Positions 28,084-37,567 of a stretch of 64,000 nt of DNA are shown in pieces. Numbering within the stretch: the stretch's first letter is position 1; each line of letters begins with the position of its first letter. The stretch covers positions 62,001 through 126,000 of the forward strand of contig NZ_JAKNQL010000008.1 in assembly GCF_022662375.1 (NCBI RefSeq). The letters run 5' to 3'. The position numbers were made by a program, and so were the translations under genes. The stretch is from Pseudomonas sp. CROZ-RG-20F-R04-15. Lineage in GTDB: Bacteria > Pseudomonadota > Gammaproteobacteria > Pseudomonadales > Pseudomonadaceae. The notes under the pieces were generated by a model. The model ran no database searches. It was not told the DNA's origin and was given only the letters and a program-made list of their open reading frames with translations.

Positions 28084-30885
28084 ATGAGATTGAAGAACTA
28101 CCTCCATCAGATCAGCCCGCTCCTGTCCTCGCCCGATGCGGCGCGGCGCCTGCTGCGCATTTTTGCCCTGGTGCTGCTGGTGGGCATTCTCGGCGGCGTC
28201 TACAGTTTCCTGCTGTTTACCTTCAACAATGAGATTTCCCAGCGGCGCAGCTACATGAGCAGCGCCATCGCCGAGGCGCATACGTTTTTCACCACCCGTG
28301 AGGCGCTACTGGAAAGCCTGAGCCTGTCGGCCACGCGCAAGGCCGAAATCAACGAGCCGGTGTCCGAAGAGGAAATCCGTCTGCTGCTGGGGCAAACGCC
28401 GGGCAAGCAATGGAGCATCTGGCTGACTCAGCGCATGCGCGATTACCTGACAGCCAAGCAGCTCAATCTGCTGTATGTCAGCAACGGCGGTCATGTATTG
28501 CGGCTATACAACGCGACACCGCTGGTCGCCGGTTTGCCACAGGCGACGCTGGATCAGTTGGAAGCGCTCAAGCTCACAGCGACCTTGTCGGAACTGTGGC
28601 TGACCCATGCCGCAGACGGCCACTCGCAGCTGTACATCTTCATTCGCCTGGATGAACGCGACGTCCACTCCGGCTGGCTCGGCCTGGAAATGGACGACCG
28701 TGAAGTCTCCAGCGCCTTGAACGACCACAGCGCCGGCGAGTTCACCATGTTCAACTCACAAGGCAAACCGCTGTTCAGCAACAGCCACAAACCACCGCCC
28801 GAACAGAACCTGCCATTGCTGCGACAACAGGATTTCTTCGGCTTCGTCGGCAATGGCTGGCTGCCCGAGCAATTGGTGTTGCGCAAGCAACTGAAATCCT
28901 CGGACTGGCAGCTGACTTACTCCATCGACTTGCTGGCGGTACTGCGCGCCCTGTGGCCACAAATGCTCGGCGCGCTGCTGTTCTGTGTGTTGAGTATCAG
29001 CCTGGTGTGCCTGTTGGTCCGCCGTCTGGAGCATCGTTTCATCACCCCGGCAATCCAGCGCATTCAGGCGCTGGTGGAAAGCGAGCTGTTCAGCCGCGAC
29101 GTGATTCAGACTGCGCCCGTGGCGCTATGTGTGTTGCGCCGCAGTGACGGTCAAGTGGTGCTGGATAACACCCTCGCGCGGCAATGGCTGGGCCAGTGCA
29201 GCGAGCAACTGGGGGCTGACTGGATCCGCGATGCGTTTGACGACAACACGCCATGCCTGACTGACTACTTCGAGACCGCTGATGGTCGTCACCTGTACCT
29301 GAGCTGCGCACCCACCCGTTACAAGGGCGAAGACGTGTTGCTTTGTGCATTCAGTGACATCAGCGCACGACGGCAGATCGAAGCAGCGCTGGAACAGGCA
29401 CGCCAATCGGCCGATGCGGCCAACGAAGCCAAGACCTTGTTTCTGGCGACCATGAGCCACGAAATCCGCACCCCGCTCTACGGTGTACTGGGCACCCTGG
29501 AATTGCTCGCGCGCACGCAGTTGGACACTCAGCAGAAAAGTTACCTGCGGGCAATCGAGGGATCATCGGCTACGTTGCTGCAGTTGATTTGCGACGTGCT
29601 CGATGTGTCGAAGATCGAGGCCGGGCAACTTGCACTGGAACTGAGCGAGTTTTCCGTTGTGAATCTGGTACACGAAGTGGTGCAGGGTTACGCCGCTGCC
29701 GCGCAAAGCAAAGGTTTGCAACTCTATGCCTGTCTGGACCCGCAACTGCCTGAATGCTTGATCGGCGATGTCAGCCGGGTGCGACAGATCCTCAACAATC
29801 TGCTCAGCAACGCGGTCAAATTCACCGATTCCGGGCGCGTGGTGTTGCGGGTCAGACTGATCGCTCGCGAAGGCGAACGCGTGTGCCTGCAATGGCAGGT
29901 TTCGGACACCGGCAAAGGCATCGCCCACGACGATCAGGCGTTCATTTTCGAACCGTTCTACCAGACCGCCGGCAACACCAATGTGGTCGCTGGCACGGGC
30001 CTCGGTCTGCCCATTTGCCAACGTCTGACGCATTTGATGAACGGCACTCTGCGCATGGTCAGCGAGCCGGGCCTGGGCAGCAGTTTTTCCCTGAGCGTGC
30101 CGCTGGAGCAACGTTCCTGCGAGGCACCAGCCGCCGCTTCGCCACCATTGGCAGCGGATATCGTTTATGTGGTCTCACCGATCCGCGAACTGGCCGACAG
30201 CATCAGCGGCTGGCTGCGGCGTTGGGGCGCCCGCCCGCATATCGGCGCACCTGACGGCAGGGAGCCCGATGCGACGGCTGTGCTGCTGGAACTTTATCCC
30301 GCAGCCATCGGACAGCGCCCGAGCCTGCCCTGGCGTGGGCCGCGTGTACTGGCCAGCGGTGACGGCGCCCACGAGCCGCACTTCAGCGGCGACGGCTGGC
30401 AGGTCCATCTGAATGACCTGCTGGCGATTCAACGGGCCGTTCGCCAGGCCCAGAGCGGCCAGATCGCCCACCATCCGCAAGCCAGTGAACCCTACGCGCT
30501 GCGCCCGTTGCATCTGCACATTCTGGTGGCTGAAGACAACGTCATCAATCAACTGATCCTGCGCGACCAGCTCGAAGAACTAGGCTGCACCGTGGCGCTG
30601 GCCAGCGATGGCGAAGAGGCCTTGTCACACTGGCGCGATGCTGCGTTCGACATCGTCCTGACCGACGTCAACATGCCTCGCCTCAATGGCTACGAACTGG
30701 CCAAAGCCCTGCGGCGCCTCGGGTGCAGCACTCCGATCATCGGCGCCACCGCCAATGCCCTGCGCGGTGAAGATGCGCTGTGCCTGGCTGCCGGCATGAA
30801 TCACTGTCTGGTCAAACCTTTTACGCTACGAGCCTTGTTCGCTGTCCTGGCTCCTTACAAACGAGTCGCCCATGAAGCCCTGTAG
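28084..30885 (+). CDS. Hybrid sensor kinase without HPt domain (PvrS/RocS-like)
   Basis: Inner-membrane hybrid histidine kinase of 933 residues. TM1 about 23-47, periplasmic sensor of about 230 residues, TM2 about 290-315, a PAS-like segment, HisKA with phospho-His459 (ATMSHEIRTPLYGVLGTLELL), HATPase_c (NNLLSNAVKFTDSG, DTGKGI, GTGLGLPI) and a C-terminal receiver with Asp861 (IVLTDVNMPRLNG). There is no HPt, so phosphate must pass through another protein's HPt, probably the kinase at 32146. The start of the next gene overlaps by 14 bp. Architecture and context resemble pvrS of the P. aeruginosa PAPI-1 cupD island. Confidence 0.88.
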   Translation: MRLKNYLHQISPLLSSPDAARRLLRIFALVLLVGILGGVYSFLLFTFNNEISQRRSYMSSAIAEAHTFFTTREALLESLSLSATRKAEINEPVSEEEIRLLLGQTPGKQWSIWLTQRMRDYLTAKQLNLLYVSNGGHVLRLYNATPLVAGLPQATLDQLEALKLTATLSELWLTHAADGHSQLYIFIRLDERDVHSGWLGLEMDDREVSSALNDHSAGEFTMFNSQGKPLFSNSHKPPPEQNLPLLRQQDFFGFVGNGWLPEQLVLRKQLKSSDWQLTYSIDLLAVLRALWPQMLGALLFCVLSISLVCLLVRRLEHRFITPAIQRIQALVESELFSRDVIQTAPVALCVLRRSDGQVVLDNTLARQWLGQCSEQLGADWIRDAFDDNTPCLTDYFETADGRHLYLSCAPTRYKGEDVLLCAFSDISARRQIEAALEQARQSADAANEAKTLFLATMSHEIRTPLYGVLGTLELLARTQLDTQQKSYLRAIEGSSATLLQLICDVLDVSKIEAGQLALELSEFSVVNLVHEVVQGYAAAAQSKGLQLYACLDPQLPECLIGDVSRVRQILNNLLSNAVKFTDSGRVVLRVRLIAREGERVCLQWQVSDTGKGIAHDDQAFIFEPFYQTAGNTNVVAGTGLGLPICQRLTHLMNGTLRMVSEPGLGSSFSLSVPLEQRSCEAPAAASPPLAADIVYVVSPIRELADSISGWLRRWGARPHIGAPDGREPDATAVLLELYPAAIGQRPSLPWRGPRVLASGDGAHEPHFSGDGWQVHLNDLLAIQRAVRQAQSGQIAHHPQASEPYALRPLHLHILVAEDNVINQLILRDQLEELGCTVALASDGEEALSHWRDAAFDIVLTDVNMPRLNGYELAKALRRLGCSTPIIGATANALRGEDALCLAAGMNHCLVKPFTLRALFAVLAPYKRVAHEAL

Positions 30886-32059
30886 CATTCTGATTGTCGA
30901 AGATCACCCCTTCCAGCACCTGTACTTGCAGAACCTGTTCAGCGAGTTGGGCGACTTCGATCTGGCGTGCGCCAGGGACGGCGAAGAAGCACTGGACTGC
31001 CTGAAGCAACGCGACTTCGATCTGGTGCTCACCGACCTGCTGATGCCGGGCATGGACGGTGTGCAATTCATTCAGGGCCTCGCCGCCCAACGCTCACGCC
31101 CGGCACTGGCGATCATGAGCGCTGCCTCCCGGCGCATGTTGATGGGCGCGAGCCTGGTGGCGAGCAACCTGCAGGTAAAAGTCATCGGCCTGATTTCCAA
31201 ACCGGTGAACGCTGCCGCCCTGCGTTGCCTGATCGATCAATTGCAGGCGCTGCGCCAGAGCGTCCCGGCGGCGGCCCACCCCGGCATCGATCGCCAGAGC
31301 ATTCTGAATGCCCTCGACAACGGTGAACTGCAAGCCTGGTTTCAACCCAAAAAAGCCTTGAACAATGGGCGGATCGTTGCCGCCGAAGCATTGGTACGCT
31401 GGAATCATCCCGAGCATGACCTGCTGCTGCCCGGGGTGTTCTTGCCGGCGTTGATTGCTTTCGATCTCGAGGAGCCGCTGCTTTGGTGCGTACTCAAACA
31501 AGCGATCGCCGCCCAGGCCACTTGGCGCAAACAGGGCTACGACATTCCGGTCTCGATCAATCTGCCCACGCACTTGCTCAACAGCCACGACCTGCCTGAT
31601 CGCATCCTCGCTTTTGTGCTGGCCCATCAAGGCCTGCCCGCGCGAATCTGTTTCGAGTTGATGGAGTGCTCGGTGCCCGATGACATCAGCAATTTCTACG
31701 CCGGCGCGTGCCGCTTGCGGATCAAAGGTTTCGGTCTGTCGCAGGACGATTTCGGCAAGGGCTACAGCTCGTACATGAACCTGGTGTCGGCACCGTTCAC
31801 CGAACTGAAAATCGACCGCGCGCTGGTGCAAGGCTGCAACGCCAACGCCGAACTGGCGCAAGCCCTGACCAGCATTGTCAGCCTCGGTCGCCAATTGGGC
31901 TTGACGGTGGTGGCCGAAGGCGTAGAAACCGCACAAGAACTTGCTCTGCTGCGTAAAATCGACTGCACTCAGGTTCAGGGTTTCCTGATCTCCCACGCCG
32001 TTTCAGCCGATCAGTTCCAGCACTTGCTGACCCAAGACGGGCCGGCGACTGCCTATTGA
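30872..32059 (+). CDS. Response regulator with EAL c-di-GMP phosphodiesterase domain (PvrR/RocR-like)
   Basis: 395 residues. Receiver 1-125 with acidic ED10/D11 and phospho-acceptor D55 (LVLTDLLMPGMDG). EAL domain from about 150: AEALVRW, SINLPTHLL (Asn), CFELMECS (Glu), SQDDFGKGYSSY (Asp pair), ELKIDRALV (Lys), VVAEGVET (Glu), QVQGFL (Gln). All metal- and substrate-binding positions are present, so an active phosphodiesterase is expected. It would lower c-di-GMP and oppose fimbrial attachment, as PvrR and RocR do. It is coupled to the upstream kinase by a 14-bp overlap. Confidence 0.9.
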   Translation: MKPCSILIVEDHPFQHLYLQNLFSELGDFDLACARDGEEALDCLKQRDFDLVLTDLLMPGMDGVQFIQGLAAQRSRPALAIMSAASRRMLMGASLVASNLQVKVIGLISKPVNAAALRCLIDQLQALRQSVPAAAHPGIDRQSILNALDNGELQAWFQPKKALNNGRIVAAEALVRWNHPEHDLLLPGVFLPALIAFDLEEPLLWCVLKQAIAAQATWRKQGYDIPVSINLPTHLLNSHDLPDRILAFVLAHQGLPARICFELMECSVPDDISNFYAGACRLRIKGFGLSQDDFGKGYSSYMNLVSAPFTELKIDRALVQGCNANAELAQALTSIVSLGRQLGLTVVAEGVETAQELALLRKIDCTQVQGFLISHAVSADQFQHLLTQDGPATAY

Positions 32060-32145
32060 GCGGCACGTGGCTGTTGTTGAACGTCGCTCGTTACCGAGGT
32101 CACTGTGTCCCAAGGCTGCCCCATCACCGCTGGTCAGGCGCTGTA

Positions 32146-35100
32146 ATGCCGCACACCAATGCATTTCTGGACAAACTGGCCAGCAGTTCGCTGCGGTTGA
32201 ACAAAAGTCTGCTGCTACTCGGCGCACTGGTGTTGCTGCTGTTGGGCATCAGCTATCTGGGGGTGCAGCGCATGCTCGAAGAGCAGCGCGACACCCTGCA
32301 GTTTCACTTCGCCCGGTTGATGGAAAATATCCATGAGCAGGAAGTGTTCCTGCGCGATATCTCCCAGGCCAGTGCCAAGGGCCAGTATTTCCCTTTGGTG
32401 GTGTTGCCCACCTATTCGCAAAAGCTGCTGCCCGAAGAAGGCCCGAATGTTTATGAGGGCCGTGGCTTGCCGTTCTCACTGCCGTTCAGCGTAAAGATCG
32501 ATCCGCAGAGAATCGCCGCCGACCAATACCCCAAGGTTTTCGCGCTGGGCAGTTATCTGGCTGCCTACTACAGCGCGTTCTGGGCAGCCTCGCATTATCA
32601 GTCGCCTCAGGTGATCCTGCTCAATGGCCCCGACAACTTCGACGTGGCCGTGCCCTCCGCCGGGCGCTTGCGCGGTGCCGGCCCGATGCAGATCGGCGCG
32701 TTTGCGCAAATCATGAGCCAGGTGAACCAGCACACACGCGAACAGTCTTCCTCAGCGGCCGATCATCAAGTGCATTGGGCACCCTACCCGCCCACTCAGG
32801 ACAACGAGGCAACACCGACGCTGCTGGCCTACGTCAGGATCAATCTGCAACTGCCAACGTTGGCCATCGAGGGCGCTGACTCCTGGGTAGTGCTCGGCAC
32901 GCTGCTGAAGCTGTCGCAGGTCAACAACATCGAGCGCTTGATGGAGTGGTCGATTTACGATGACTTCACGCTGATCACTCCGGCCGGCGTGGTATTGACC
33001 GGCGCACAGCGGTCCACTCGGACGCTGAATGAGGGCGTGAACTTCAACCGCGACGGTCTGGTGTTCAAACTGAGCAGTGCCGGTGATCGGCACTGGACGG
33101 CGATCTATGTCATCAGTGTGCAGAGTTTTCTTGATTACGCGCTGTGGCCACTGCTGGGCTTGCTCGCTCTGGTCGTGACCATGCTCGGCTGCGGCCGCGC
33201 GTTCAATCGCTGGTACACAAACCGGGTCATCCTGCCAGCGCAGAGCGCTCACTCCAGCATCGCCGAAAGCGAGGCGTTCGGCCGCGCGATCATCGACACG
33301 GCTCCCACCGGCCTGTGCGTGATCCGCCGCAGCGATCACCATGTTCTGGTACAAAACCAGCGCGCACAGCAATGGCAGGACACTGGTGAACTGATGAGTC
33401 TGCTGCAGCAGTCGAACGGGCCTGGTCACGTGGAGCTGGAGATTGACGGCCGCCACGTGCATGTCGATTTCGTGTCGACGCGTTACCATGGCCAGGATGC
33501 CTGGCTGTGTGCATTGCATGACGTGACCCGGCATATCGAAGACGCGGCCGCTCTGGAAGAAGCCCGTCTGGCCGCCGACTCGGCCAATCAGGCCAAGAGC
33601 CGCTTCCTCGCCACCATGAGCCATGAAATTCGCACGCCACTCTACGGCGTACTGGGCACCCTCGAATTGCTCGGACTAACGCCACTCGCCCCGCGCCAGC
33701 AGGATTATCTGGACACCATCCAGCGCTCCTCCGCCAGCCTGTTCAAGCTGATCAGCGATGTGCTCGATGTGTCGAAGATCGAGGCCGGGCAAATGACCCT
33801 TGAGCTTCAGGACTTCTGCCCGCTGGAGCTGACTGAAGATGTCGTGCGTACTTACAGCGCGTTTGCCCGCGCCAAAGGCCTGCAACTTTATGCCTGCATC
33901 GATTCGACCTTGCCGGATCGATTGCGCGGTGACCCGTTGCGCATCCGCCAGATCCTCAACAACCTGCTGAGCAACGCGATCAAGTTCACCGACAACGGTC
34001 GCGTGGTATTGCGCGTGCGGGTGTTGCAAAACGCCGCTGGCAACGCCCAAGTGCAGTGGCAGGTCAGCGATTCGGGCGTGGGGATTGCCCCGGCGCAGCA
34101 ACAGCAGTTGTTCGACCCGTTCTATCAGGTCAACGATGCCGACAGTCAAGCCGGTGCGGGTCTGGGGCTGGCCATTTGCAAATGGCTGTGCGAGTTGATG
34201 CACGGCCAGTTGAACGTGATCAGCGAACCGGGACTGGGCAGCAGTTTTACCCTGCAACTCGCGCTGGAGAACGTCCCGGGGGCATTGGCTGACTGCCCTG
34301 CCTTCGCCGCCGGCAGTCCCACTGTTTATGTACGTGCGCCGGTCAGCGAACTGGCGCTGCACCTGATGGCCTGGCTCAAGCGTTTTGGTCTGGATTGCCG
34401 CTTGGTGACAACAGAGATGCCGCCATCCTCGGCGCTGCTGGTGGACCTCGCCCCTCTCGACAACGCCCCGCACTGGAGCGGGCCTCGGATCGTCGCCGTT
34501 GCGGGTGGCCCCAATCCGGCGCAACCAAGCGGTGCAGACTGGGCGGTAGACGCCGACGATGTCCGCGCGATTGCCTGGGCGATTGATCTGGCACAACACG
34601 GCGCCAGTGCGCAGCGCCCGGCCGCGTTGCAGGCAAAGACCCGACCGTTGAATCTGCAAGTGCTGGTGGCCGAAGACAACGTGATCAACGCGGCGATCAT
34701 CAAGGAACAACTGGAAGCACTGGGCTGCGCGGTGGTCGTCGCCGCGAACGGCGAACAGGCCTTGGCACAATGGGCACCCGGCCGTTTCGATCTGCTGCTG
34801 ACCGACGTCAACATGCCGGTCATGAACGGTTACCGACTCGCCGAGGCGGTACGCCAACAGGACGCGATGTTGCCCATAATCGGCGTCACCGCCAACGCCC
34901 TGCGCGAAGAAGGCGAACGCTGTGCCGCCGTCGGCATGAGCGCGTGGATGGTCAAGCCGCTGAACCTCGCGACGTTGCGCGCGCAACTGGAGCAGCATTG
35001 CAAAATCGCCCTGACGCCGGTTATCGACGCCCCGCCGCCGCTATCGGCAAAAATGCGCGAGCTGTTTGTCGCGACCCTGCGCCAGGACATTCAGACAACC

Positions 35101-35313
35101 CTGACGGCGCTGGAGACGGCCGACGCCAACAGCGTGGCGCAACAACTGCACAGCATGGCGGGGGCGCTGGGAGCGGTGCAACTCAACGCATTGGCCAGCG
35201 CGTTTGTCGAACTGGAATGTCGCTTGAACGGCATGGCCGTGACGCCCGCTCTGGCCGTGGCGGTGCGACAACATCTGACGCGGCTGCAAGATCTGCTCGA
35301 CTCCCTCGAATAA
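32146..35313 (+). CDS. Unorthodox hybrid sensor kinase with HPt domain (RcsC/RocS1-like)
   Basis: 1055 residues from ATG 32146; a TTG at 32056 overlapping the previous stop would add 30 residues of poor quality. TM1 about 20-40, a large periplasmic sensor, TM2 about 328-350, PAS-like segment, HisKA His493 (ATMSHEIRTPLYGVLGTLELL), HATPase_c (NNLLSNAIKFTDNG, GAGLGLAI), receiver Asp887 (LLLTDVNMPVMNG) and C-terminal HPt with His1002 (QQLHSMAGALGAV). The kinase core is almost identical to that of the 28084 gene (shared DNA runs such as GTGCTCGATGTGTCGAAGAT), which points to duplication. The HPt makes it the likely phosphate donor for both response regulators. Confidence 0.88.
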   Translation: MPHTNAFLDKLASSSLRLNKSLLLLGALVLLLLGISYLGVQRMLEEQRDTLQFHFARLMENIHEQEVFLRDISQASAKGQYFPLVVLPTYSQKLLPEEGPNVYEGRGLPFSLPFSVKIDPQRIAADQYPKVFALGSYLAAYYSAFWAASHYQSPQVILLNGPDNFDVAVPSAGRLRGAGPMQIGAFAQIMSQVNQHTREQSSSAADHQVHWAPYPPTQDNEATPTLLAYVRINLQLPTLAIEGADSWVVLGTLLKLSQVNNIERLMEWSIYDDFTLITPAGVVLTGAQRSTRTLNEGVNFNRDGLVFKLSSAGDRHWTAIYVISVQSFLDYALWPLLGLLALVVTMLGCGRAFNRWYTNRVILPAQSAHSSIAESEAFGRAIIDTAPTGLCVIRRSDHHVLVQNQRAQQWQDTGELMSLLQQSNGPGHVELEIDGRHVHVDFVSTRYHGQDAWLCALHDVTRHIEDAAALEEARLAADSANQAKSRFLATMSHEIRTPLYGVLGTLELLGLTPLAPRQQDYLDTIQRSSASLFKLISDVLDVSKIEAGQMTLELQDFCPLELTEDVVRTYSAFARAKGLQLYACIDSTLPDRLRGDPLRIRQILNNLLSNAIKFTDNGRVVLRVRVLQNAAGNAQVQWQVSDSGVGIAPAQQQQLFDPFYQVNDADSQAGAGLGLAICKWLCELMHGQLNVISEPGLGSSFTLQLALENVPGALADCPAFAAGSPTVYVRAPVSELALHLMAWLKRFGLDCRLVTTEMPPSSALLVDLAPLDNAPHWSGPRIVAVAGGPNPAQPSGADWAVDADDVRAIAWAIDLAQHGASAQRPAALQAKTRPLNLQVLVAEDNVINAAIIKEQLEALGCAVVVAANGEQALAQWAPGRFDLLLTDVNMPVMNGYRLAEAVRQQDAMLPIIGVTANALREEGERCAAVGMSAWMVKPLNLATLRAQLEQHCKIALTPVIDAPPPLSAKMRELFVATLRQDIQTTLTALETADANSVAQQLHSMAGALGAVQLNALASAFVELECRLNGMAVTPALAVAVRQHLTRLQDLLDSLE

Positions 35314-35335
35314 CTTCACTCTGGATAAATCACTC

Positions 35336-35983
35336 ATGGAAACCTTCAACGTTGTCATTGCCGATGATCATCCCATCGTGCTGCTGGGGGTGCGGGAACT
35401 GGTTGAGCGTGACCAACGCTTCACCGTGGTTGGCGAAGCCGTTGGCTCCGATGAACTGATCAACCTGCTGGAAACCCGGCCCGTGGACTTGTTGATCACC
35501 GACTTCAACATGCCCGCCGACTCGCCTTACGGGGACGGCCTGAAACTGGTGGAATACCTGACACGGCATTTTCCCAAGCTCCGGGTATTGGTGCTGACCA
35601 TGATTTCCAACCCCTTGATCCTGACGCGTCTGCAGGAACTGGGTGTGTTGGCAGTCATTCAGAAAAACCAGTTGCACGACGAAATCGAGTCCGCCCTCAA
35701 AGCGATTGCCAAGGGCAGCCCGGTTCGCTGGCAGGCATCCGCGCCGACATCCGTCGTGAACGACGGCGCCGATCTGGATGAACGTTTTTCCAGGCTGTCG
35801 CCCAAGGAACACGAAATCCTGCGTTTGTTCGTTCAGGGCCAGGGCGTCAACGACATTGCCCGCCACTTGAACAGAAGCGCCAAGACCATCAGTACGCAGA
35901 AAGTCTCGGCAATGCGCAAACTGGAAGTCAGCAGTGATCAGGATTTGATGACTTACTGCATCGAACGCAACTTGTTCAATTAA
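35336..35983 (+). CDS. rcsB: RcsB-like response regulator (LuxR/NarL family)
   Basis: 215 residues, start ATG 35336. The receiver is RcsB-like throughout: VVIADDHPIVLLG, phospho-Asp56 in LLITDFNMP, YGDGLKLVEYLTRHFPKL and VLTMISNPLIL. The LuxR HTH (LSPKEHEILRLFVQGQGVN, LNRSAKTISTQKVSAMRKL) also tracks E. coli RcsB closely, including the KTIS-QK recognition helix. It probably binds the RcsB-box-like elements at 26973, 28035 and 36017. It lies 22 bp after the HPt-bearing kinase, which would phosphorylate it. Confidence 0.9.
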   Translation: METFNVVIADDHPIVLLGVRELVERDQRFTVVGEAVGSDELINLLETRPVDLLITDFNMPADSPYGDGLKLVEYLTRHFPKLRVLVLTMISNPLILTRLQELGVLAVIQKNQLHDEIESALKAIAKGSPVRWQASAPTSVVNDGADLDERFSRLSPKEHEILRLFVQGQGVNDIARHLNRSAKTISTQKVSAMRKLEVSSDQDLMTYCIERNLFN

Positions 35984-36016
35984 CTAAAAGACACTTTCCG
36001 GAGTCTTCCGAACTTC

Positions 36017-36031
36017 TAAGGATCGTCTGAT
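36017..36031 (+). promoter_or_regulatory. RcsB-box-like element in front of the major pilin
   Basis: TAAGGATCGTCTGAT, followed by GTTCCAACGGTAATGCGCG, which parallels the downstream context of the 26973 copy. The pilin ATG is 60 bp further on. Confidence 0.65.
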
Positions 36032-36091
36032 GTTCCAACGGTAATGCGCGTTTTATCGTGTTGTCTTCTTCCCAACCAATGGAAAAGCAAC

Positions 36092-36685
36092 ATGAAAAAG
36101 TTGTCCAGAACGCTTCTCGCCCTTTCGATGTTCGCTGCAGTCGGCAATGCCCTGGCAGCCGACCCGCCAGTGACCCCGACCAAGGCCGGCAGCGGCACCA
36201 TCAACTTCACAGGCACCATCAACAACGACGCCTGTTCGGTTGAAAGCGCTGGCAAGGACAAGACCATTTCGGTCGCCATGGGTGAAGTGTCGATCAAGGA
36301 CATGGGCACCGCCACCGCGCCTAAAGGCAACGGCACGTTGAGCGTCGAGAACTTCGACATGAAGATCAACTGCAACGCCGGCACCAAGGTTGCGATGCTC
36401 TTCGAACCGACCAAAGGCGCTGGTTCAGGCATCGTTGCCGGCACCAAAGTATTGAAACTGATCGACGGCCTCGGCGCCGCGAAGAACATTGGTATCGCCC
36501 TCCTCGATGCCAACGGTGCGTTGATCGACCTCAGCTCGCCAGCCACGGCGAAAATCGAAAACACCCTGCAGGACAGCAACACCACGCTGAAATTCTCGGC
36601 GGCCTACGTCACCACCGCTGACCTGGCATCGGTCGTTGCCGGTCGCGGTGACGCCACCCTGCCGTTCACCCTGCAATACGAATAA
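36092..36685 (+). CDS. Major fimbrial subunit (type 1 pilin family)
   Basis: 197 residues. ATG 36092 has GGAAAAGC upstream and gives a good signal peptide (MKKLSRTLLALSMFAAVGNALA); an ATG at 36044 would disrupt it. The mature protein shows the pilin pattern: GTINFTGTINNDACSVE, a second Cys at KINCNAGT forming the disulphide, and a beta-zipper C-terminus (TLPFTLQYE). It is exported by Sec, delivered by the chaperone at 36756 and assembled by the usher at 37590. Counterpart of CupD1-type subunits. Confidence 0.92.
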   Translation: MKKLSRTLLALSMFAAVGNALAADPPVTPTKAGSGTINFTGTINNDACSVESAGKDKTISVAMGEVSIKDMGTATAPKGNGTLSVENFDMKINCNAGTKVAMLFEPTKGAGSGIVAGTKVLKLIDGLGAAKNIGIALLDANGALIDLSSPATAKIENTLQDSNTTLKFSAAYVTTADLASVVAGRGDATLPFTLQYE

Positions 36686-36706
36686 CCCGCGCGTACATCC
36701 GGCGCA

Positions 36707-36729
36707 GTGCGGGGCCGGCGGCCCTGCAC
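36707..36729 (+). other. Strong hairpin between pilin and chaperone genes
   Basis: Ten-pair stem GTGCGGGGCC / GGCCCTGCAC (one G-U) with a 3-nt loop and no U-tract, 22 bp after the pilin stop. Such hairpins protect the abundant pilin mRNA 3' end or attenuate transcription so that pilin exceeds chaperone and usher. Confidence 0.6.
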
Positions 36730-36755
36730 TTTCATTAAACAGCGCGGTAACCCTC

Positions 36756-37505
36756 ATGTTTTTTCGTCATTCACTGTCCTTCTGTGTGGGCCTGCTGGGC
36801 CTGCTCGCCGTCAATCAGGCCTTGGCCGGCATTTCCTTGAGCAGCACACGTCTGATTTTCGACGGCAAGCACAAAGAAGCCGGCATCACTGTGCGCAACA
36901 GCGGCAATGATGTGCTGGTCCAGTCGTGGATCGACACCGATGCCAGCGAAACCACCTCCGTGCCGTTTGCGGTCACGCCGCCGTTGGTGCGCGTCAGCGG
37001 CGAAGAACAGCAAATACTACGCGTCATCTACGAAGGTACCGGCATGCCGACCGACCGCGAATCGGTGGTCTGGCTCAACGTGCAGGAAATCCCCCAGACC
37101 GCGAAGACCGAGAACACCTTGCAGCTCGCCGTGCGCCAGCGCATCAAGGTGTTCTTCCGCCCCGCTGGCCTGAAAAACAACGCTTATATGGCACCGGGTG
37201 ACTTGACCTGGCGACTGGCCGAGCGCGCCGGCAACAGCGTGCTGGTGGTGAATAACCCTGGCCTGTATCACGTGTCGATTGCCGATATCACCCTGCAATC
37301 CGGCGCGCTCAGTGAGCACCCGTTTGATTCGATGATGATCGCGCCCGGCGAACGTAAAGAGTTCGCGCTTAAACAACTTCACTCGACCAATGCGGCAAGT
37401 TTGTTGTTCAGCAGCATTAACGACTATGGCGCACAAGATCGTTTTACCGCGCAACTTTCCAACAGCGCCGACACCCGCGCCAGTCCAAAGAAAGAAACGC
37501 CATAA
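36756..37505 (+). CDS. Periplasmic fimbrial chaperone (PapD family)
   Basis: 249 residues with a signal peptide (SLSFCVGLLGLLAVNQALA). Two Ig-like domains: G-strand donor motif NTLQLAVRQRIKVFFRP with the conserved Lys, and N-terminal SLSSTRLIFDGKHKEAGITVRN. It caps pilins by donor-strand complementation and passes them to the usher. ATG 36756 is the start with the signal peptide. Confidence 0.93.
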   Translation: MFFRHSLSFCVGLLGLLAVNQALAGISLSSTRLIFDGKHKEAGITVRNSGNDVLVQSWIDTDASETTSVPFAVTPPLVRVSGEEQQILRVIYEGTGMPTDRESVVWLNVQEIPQTAKTENTLQLAVRQRIKVFFRPAGLKNNAYMAPGDLTWRLAERAGNSVLVVNNPGLYHVSIADITLQSGALSEHPFDSMMIAPGERKEFALKQLHSTNAASLLFSSINDYGAQDRFTAQLSNSADTRASPKKETP

Positions 37506-37567
37506 CTCGCGACTCGCTCTGATCGCACACTTTCACTGTATTTCTCTTCGCTCCGTTAGTTCGTATC

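Noticed and set aside
32056..32145. TTG start overlapping the EAL gene stop for the second hybrid kinase
   Set aside because: The overlap is tempting, but there is no Shine-Dalgarno and the 30 added residues look non-coding; ATG 32146 begins a normal cytoplasmic tail and TM1.
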